Assembly: GCA_023101725.1 (NCBI GenBank)
Contig: JALJCO010013448.1
Span: 1 to 64,000, forward strand
From: Atherinomorus stipes
Lineage: Eukaryota > Chordata > Actinopteri > Atheriniformes > Atherinidae
Direction of reading: 5' to 3'
DNA length: 64,000 bases
Position 1 is the first letter of the stretch; each line of letters starts with the position of its first letter. The notes below the pieces were generated by a model. That model did not search any database and had not been told where the DNA came from. It saw nothing but the letters and a program-made list of their open reading frames with translations. Made by a program: the position numbers and the translations under genes. Positions 58,849 through 64,000 of the stretch are shown here, one piece after another.

Positions 58849-60135
58849 CTTACAGGACTGTGCATTTCATCCTGAAGTAAGTACAGCAGGACTCTGGAGA
58901 GGCCTGAAAGTGGATCTATGCACCGCTGTTTGTTGCTTCAGGCTTGAGTCAGTCTATTTTCTCTCCATCACACACTTTCAGTCATTCTTGCAGACTCTCT
59001 CCCTCTGCTGCTCGCTCTCTTCCTCTCTCCCTCTATATTAGGCCATCCTCCTTTCCTCTGGCTCCGATGTTAATGCACTCCCAATCAGGCTGTCCATTAA
59101 GTGGACGTGCACAACACGTTCATCAGGCCGTCCAAAGGCATGAATGCAAATGAGCTCAAATTGCACGGTGCTGCAAACTCCTTGAAATTTTCTAAGAGGG
59201 GGGACGTGTGCGAGAGACGTGCATCTGTGAGGAACGAGCGGCAGACTGTCCATTTCCTGCTGATGGAAACCTTGAGAAAAGCAGAACAAAGGACTCACCT
59301 AATCAGGATGTCTTTTTGATGTTTTGATGAGATGCCGAGACGCCAGCATGCAGAAATCTACCAGTACGAAGCCTGACTCTTCCACCGTAAAACTTTCATT
59401 TTCATATCAGTTGAAACTTTTGCTAAAATTGTTACAAGTAAGACACAACAAAGAGACCCGTCAGTGTCTCTTTCTTCCCACCCTCTTGGCTGCGAGGCAT
59501 CTCACATCACCCGATGTTTATCTAATCCAGTGAGACGCATTCATTTTCACCTCGCTTCTCTGCCATCTTTAACTTTCAGAAAGTTTGGATTGGATTGGAG
59601 AGCAGAAGGAAAATAATGGCATGTGTGAGACTCCCCGCGTCACAGTATTTAAGCTGAAAATGAAGGTGTCAACGCTGAGTGGGAGTCAGGAGACGGAGCT
59701 GGGGGAGCAGAAAGTCACGGCGGTTCACAGGGTTGCCGCTTTGCATTCAGGAGGCGCAGGACCTGCCGGTGCTGGGGGGTGTCAGCCAGGCCTGCAGCAT
59801 GCCAACGCTTAAGTGGCTGTGGCACTCAGAGATAATGAAGAACGATGATGAGGCCAGGAAGGGCATGCATGGGGGCCACGTGCACAGCTGAAATTAGCAG
59901 TACCTCCGACCCCGTGCACGGCAACAACAATCACACATCACTCAGAGATGAGACTCAACATAAAACCTGTCAGGTTTCCAGCTTTTCTTCATCCTCTTAA
60001 CTTCTGCTCCCAAATGTAGATTATGATGTCACACATTTACATCAGAGCACTGAAGAAACACATACACTCTAATCAGCCAATCAGACAGCAGCATCCAGAC
60101 ATGCGCTTTGTCTCATTCTGAAGTCAACGCACTTC
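58849..60135. other. Low-repeat intron block, candidate conserved non-coding element
   Basis: 59050-59330 and 59580-59910 look like unique constrained-type DNA (CAAATGAGCTCAAATTGCAC; TTAAGTGGCTGTGGC). No exon was found. Confidence 0.3.
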
Positions 60136-60138
60136 AAA

Positions 60139-60526
60139 GTAGGGATGTAACAATACATCAATCTCTATCGATGTATCGATCATAAATCGATCCAAAAACG
60201 AAATATCAACCAAAAATTGATATCAAACCCACTTTTATTATGAAAACAGCTTTATTTTGAAGGTCCTCTGACAGCATTTTTCACAACAAAATCCTTGTTT
60301 ATAGTTGTGCAGTGGATAGATATGACATGGGGAGATCGTACTGCAAAGCTTACACTTGAGAAACAATAATCTTATTTATTACTTGTAACATTGTTTTTGG
60401 GTTGATCCTGAATCGAACTTAATCGAAATCGCATTTGAATTGAAATATCTGCAGACAATGAATCGCTTATCCACTGTATCAATGTAATATTATGTTGTGA
60501 TCAAACCAGCGATTCACACCCCTTCT
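60139..60526. mobile_element. hAT-like element remnant
   Basis: It begins TAGGGATGTAACAATACATC, which resembles common hAT termini, and ends GATTCACACCCCTTC. Flanks CTTCAAAG and CTTTGAAG agree at 6 of 8 positions, but these are also inverse complements of each other, so the duplication is uncertain. ATCGAT and AATCGAACTTAATCGAAATC lie inside. Confidence 0.6.
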
Positions 60527-61149
60527 TTGAAGTGTGGATTCGTTGGCTTCATACGTCACAGCAGCGCGTTAACACTGATACGACTGCTGGAAGTCTGGGT
60601 AAAGGTGCAGGTGCAGTAAGATAGTTTTTCACCACTTCTGAGCTATAATAAGTTAAATTTCGTTAAAGCCAGAGTTGGTAATCCTGTTCAGAAAGACTTT
60701 TTGTTCTACTGGGTGAAAGAGTCCTTCCATCCTGACAGTATCAATACATCATGTACTCATTAAAAAAAAGGAAAACAGTAGGACCTCTGTGAGAGCTGCA
60801 GGTCTGTAAAAACAAACATGGCTAACGGACTGCTAGCTGCACCAAAAAGCCAAAACAAAAAAACAAACAACAGATAAGGATTGTCTTGGAAGTGTTGATG
60901 TTTGCAGTGTGGTCTTTTTACACGCAGAAGGAGTTGGAGGTGAGTGAATAAATGCTTTTAGGAACATGGTTTGTCAGCTGTTTACTAGCAAGCTAATAAG
61001 CTATCCACTTGGCTGTTATCGGTTTTCTTCATCAACCTGCTCGGGCGCACACGTCCATGCGCTCTGAAGGCGTAGTTTCAGGCTGTGTGATTTTTTAAAA
61101 TGTAGTTTACTCAAACCGTTTTTCCAAGATCTTCAACCCTAGCTTTAGA
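60527..61149. other. Intron sequence without recognised features
   Basis: Unique AT-rich sequence. No repeat or exon. Confidence 0.45.
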
Positions 61150-61407
61150 AGTTTCATTAAGTTTTGTTAAATTTTGTTTAGTTTAAGATTTGTCTGACAT
61201 TTTGACAAATTTTGTGTTCATCTTTTTGGAAAAAATAAAATATACTTATTTAAAAGATGTTGAACCACAAGTCAAAATCAGTGTCATGATGTTCATAGAA
61301 TTTTATTTATCATTACTTTTGTCAATTTCAACTTATTTCACTGACAGATGATTTTTTGTCTTCTTTAATTGGAGGGTAGGAATAATTTTGAGGATGACTG
61401 TATAAAG
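61150..61407. mobile_element. Tc1-like transposon right end, second copy
   Basis: GTCAAAATCAGTGTCATGAT, TTTTGTCAATTTCAACTTAT, CACTGACAGATGATTTTT and GAGGATGACTGTATA match 51655-51856. Confidence 0.8.
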
Positions 61408-62261
61408 CTAAAATGTGATCGTCAAACCCACACATTCCTCATTTGTCATGACCGCAAAACACATTTGTTTTTGTTTATTACTGAGCCATGTGCTGCGATA
61501 CGCTAACTAATCCCATTAAATTAATCCACATGAAAACAACTTACAGCGCGATAACCGCTCGCACCGCCTCCACCGTTAATTTATGCCGCATCTACACCTG
61601 CACAGAAGTGAAATAATTTATGGGACTTCCTCCGTAGTTTACCTCGTGACAGAGAAGATACCTGCAGGATGTTTGTGTTATCACGTTTCTGCCGCTTTCC
61701 TGCCGTAAATGTCTCTGTACGCAGTCTGAGCAGGGGTGGGGGATGAGATGTGAGTTTATGAACGGTGGGGAGATGGACGGTGATGTGAGTGAAGGGAGCT
61801 GACGGCAAACTCGTGTCATGTCTCGTGGTTTCCTAAAATCTTCCAACTGTGAGACATCTGCTGTAAAATTTGCCATAGGCAACAGTGCTAACTGATTCAG
61901 AGTCAGTTTTAACATCTCCAAAGGTCTTTTATTCCCCACGCCCCCGCCCCCCCAGCTCTCGCATGGCTCCTGAACATTGTCTGCTGGTTAACAAACGCTG
62001 AGCGTTTGGGTAGGAGGCACGCACACATGGAGTATGAATAAAACATGCTGCCCTTATTAAAAATAATCTGGCTCTAAAGTGCCAGAGGCCCTCGAGGTCG
62101 ATAACCCCCCCCACCCTGCCCGCCCCAACTCCACCACCTCACGGGTTCAAGGAAAGGGGTCCCTGATTAGCAGCGGCAGCATCCAGAGAACGAATGCAGA
62201 GTGGCTGGAATGAAACAGCTGCTGAGACGGCATTGCCGTATTCTGGGAAGTCTGATCCTAC
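61408..62261. other. Intron sequence downstream of the upstream pard3 exon
   Basis: Unique. C-runs at 61943-61953 and 62106-62113. Donor GTAGGATCAG at 62261-62252 begins the 36.7-kb intron on the minus strand. Possible conserved parts. Confidence 0.4.
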
Positions 62262-62466
62262 CTGAACATCTCGCCCAGGCCCTTCAGGACACCTTTCTTC
62301 CCTTTCGTTTTCTCTTTCTGAGAATCTTTCTTCTTTTCAGCCTGTCCGGCCTTCGCTCCATCTTTCTGCCTGTCGTCTGCGCAGGGGTTTCCGTCCGTCC
62401 GGAGGTCGCCGCTGGCGGACATGGACTCACGGCCCGACCTGGAGCTTCCCTCCGTGTCCTCGTCCA
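62262..62466 (-). CDS. pard3: pard3-like coding exon (upstream)
   Basis: This 205-nt exon has an acceptor TCTTCTCTGTAG (ending 62467) and donor TTCAG|GTAGGA (GT at 62261-62260). It begins with two bases of a split codon and ends with AG, completed by the first G of the 25412-25540 exon. It is open throughout: DEDTEGSSRSGRESMSASGD, a linker, DRQKDGAKAGQAEKKKDSQK, then EKTKGKKGVLKGLGEMF. The GRES-S segment, the long Lys-rich stretch and KGLG-MFR at the end are the order found in Par-3 proteins, leading into FGK of the next exon. The Lys-rich run makes this part strongly basic. Where the family's usual sequence is KKGMLKGLGDMF the residues are conservative changes. In the protein this lies C-terminal to the aPKC-binding region. 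Upstream exons with PDZ domains lie beyond the window. Confidence 0.88.
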
Positions 62467-62629
62467 CTACAGAGAAGACAGAGTAGAAGGAGGGAGGAAA
62501 GGAGAGAATGAGGGGAAAGGGGGACGAGATGAGGAAAGGAAGGGAGGAAGGTTTTTTTCATGTGGATTCATTCAGATAAAAACCACAAAATGCTTTAATA
62601 ATTACAGAAAAGACAATAAAACACATGAA

Positions 62630-63110
62630 TACAAAACACAGAGACATGAAGACATGAAGACAAGACCTGAAGACATAAAGATATGAAGACATGAAGACAA
62701 AACATGGGGGCATGAAGATATGGAGACATGGAGACATGAAAACATGAGACGTGAAGACAAGAAAACAAGACATGGAGAAAAAAGACAAATACATAGAGAC
62801 ATGAAGACAAGACAGAAAATGAAAACAAAGAAAATTCAGATATGAAGACATGGAGACATAGAGACATAAAGACATGGAGACATTAAAACACAAAGACGTT
62901 GAGACATGGAAACAAAGACATGAAGGCAAGACATGAAGACGTAAAGATATGGCGACATGAAGACAAGACATGGAGACATGAAGGCATGGAGACATGAAGA
63001 CAAGACATGGAGACATGAAGACATTGAGACATAAAACCAGAAGACAAGACATGATTACAAGAAATGAAGACATGGAGACATGAAAGAAACGGAGACATGA
63101 AGACATAGCA
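62630..63110. repeat. Degenerate GACATGAA/GACATGGA array
   Basis: Imperfect 8-9-bp units (GACATGAAG, GACAAGACA, GACATGGA) fill about 480 bp, only about 160 bp upstream of the pard3 exon. Minus-strand frames rich in Met/Ser/Leu/His/Val come from it. Confidence 0.85.
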
Positions 63111-64000
63111 GCTGCAATAACTTTGTTTCTGGACACTCAATGACAAAGTTCTACATGTGAGGCTTGAAAACAATCAGAAATTTCATAAATAAGGAAACTA
63201 AATAAGAGATAACTTTGCTATTTATGCAATAATTAAGAAATAATTTGTTAATTTCACAGATTAATCTCTTTGTAATAGTATCTTAATATCAATAACCCCA
63301 AAAATCCCAAATTTATCTGATAAATATAGCTTCTATTTTTTTCACAGTGATCTGTCAACCCTCTGATATTATCATGCGACCCACATGGGGGTCCCGAAAC
63401 CTTCATGCTACGAACATGGATCACCATTTCAAGCTCAGTTTCTGACAACAAATCTCTAAATTGCAACATCTCTCATATGAAAGAACGTGTTTCTGAACAA
63501 TGTTGAGTCAGACATGACCCTGCAGCTGAGGCTCGGCTGGACGACGGCCGTTCTCCTGTCAGGATGATGGTTTCTGAGAGCTGAATGGACATAAACGGCG
63601 ACTCTCACACAAACACCAGCAGAACTTCTACACAAGTCCCTGCAGATGCTGAAGTAGCACCACTTTTTACTTTACCCAGCACAAAGGGTGACTTCTTCCT
63701 GTTGCTAACATCAGAGGGAGCGCATGAAAGCTGCGTCCCAAACGGTACGGCAGCTTTGAACAAAACACACTGAATTCATTCGCCTCATTAGAGCAGAATA
63801 TATTTACATTGTGCATCCACTGAGAATACTGCTCACTTAGCTGAAAGCCTGAAGTTATTTCACTTGTGAACGTGTACATTTCACTAAGATCACATGAAGC
63901 CTCCCCCTTTTCTGCTGCTTTTATATAAAACATGGGGCTAGATTGTGTAAGCTGGAATGATAATCACAGAAATCTGCTTTTTAATTATGCTGAAACTAAT
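63111..64000. other. Intron sequence at the window edge
   Basis: AT-rich with no array. 63480-63760 is of mixed composition without a recognised exon or repeat. Confidence 0.4.

Overview
The window is vertebrate nuclear DNA, almost certainly from a teleost fish and probably a spiny-rayed one. The genes are split by GT-AG introns. There is no operon-like gene packing. The repeats are those of fish genomes: hAT-like and Tc1-like DNA transposon remnants, TTAA-flanked elements, a tRNA-derived SINE, a LINE fragment, and long micro- and minisatellites. The species cannot be named from the sequence.

Only one gene is supported. Three consecutive coding exons on the minus strand lie at 62262-62466, 25412-25540 and 5693-5977. 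They have correct splice sites and compatible phases, and they encode a contiguous stretch of about 206 residues of a Par-3 family polarity scaffold (pard3-like), downstream of its PDZ domains. The window therefore runs from one intron of this gene (62467-64000), through introns of 36.7 kb (25541-62261) and 19.4 kb (5978-25411), into a further intron (1-5692). No tRNA, rRNA, CRISPR or bacterial-type feature is present.

The introns are unusually rich in tandem arrays. In order: a four-copy ~300-bp repeat (0.4-1.6 kb), a palindromic AATT array (5.0-5.4), a 34-bp array (6.65-7.43), a degenerate ~62-bp array (12.7-13.1), a 21-bp array (16.4-17.1), a 20-bp array (18.3-19.4), a degenerate TCATAATTATGA array (19.5-22.0), 16/11-bp arrays with a 40-base G run (23.4-25.0), a 21/24-bp array (26.8-28.0), a 25/26-bp array (40.9-42.7), an 11-bp array (44.4-45.6), a 21-bp array (47.1-47.3), a second TCATAATTATGA array (57.5-58.8) and a GACATGAA array (62.6-63.1). 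Several sit inside, or derive from, recognisable transposable elements.

The strongest observations are these. Three elements (5.05, 19.46 and 57.52 kb) appear to form one family of inverted-terminal-repeat elements. They share a spaced terminal motif and carry expanded arrays of a related palindromic unit. A CpG-decayed fragment of the 5.7-kb pard3 exon lies about 50 kb away inside an upstream intron of the same gene. One minisatellite looks derived from a SINE core. Several hAT-like insertions have exact 8-bp target duplications, two of them inside inverted copies of the same host repeat. A CpG-rich block at 8.0-8.7 kb could be an antisense exon or promoter. Stretches with few repeats (for example 13.6-14.2, 15.1-15.6, 22.0-23.2, 28.2-29.2, 33.0-34.2, 36.2-37.2, 57.0-57.5 and 58.9-60.1 kb) are the places to look for conserved intronic regulatory DNA.
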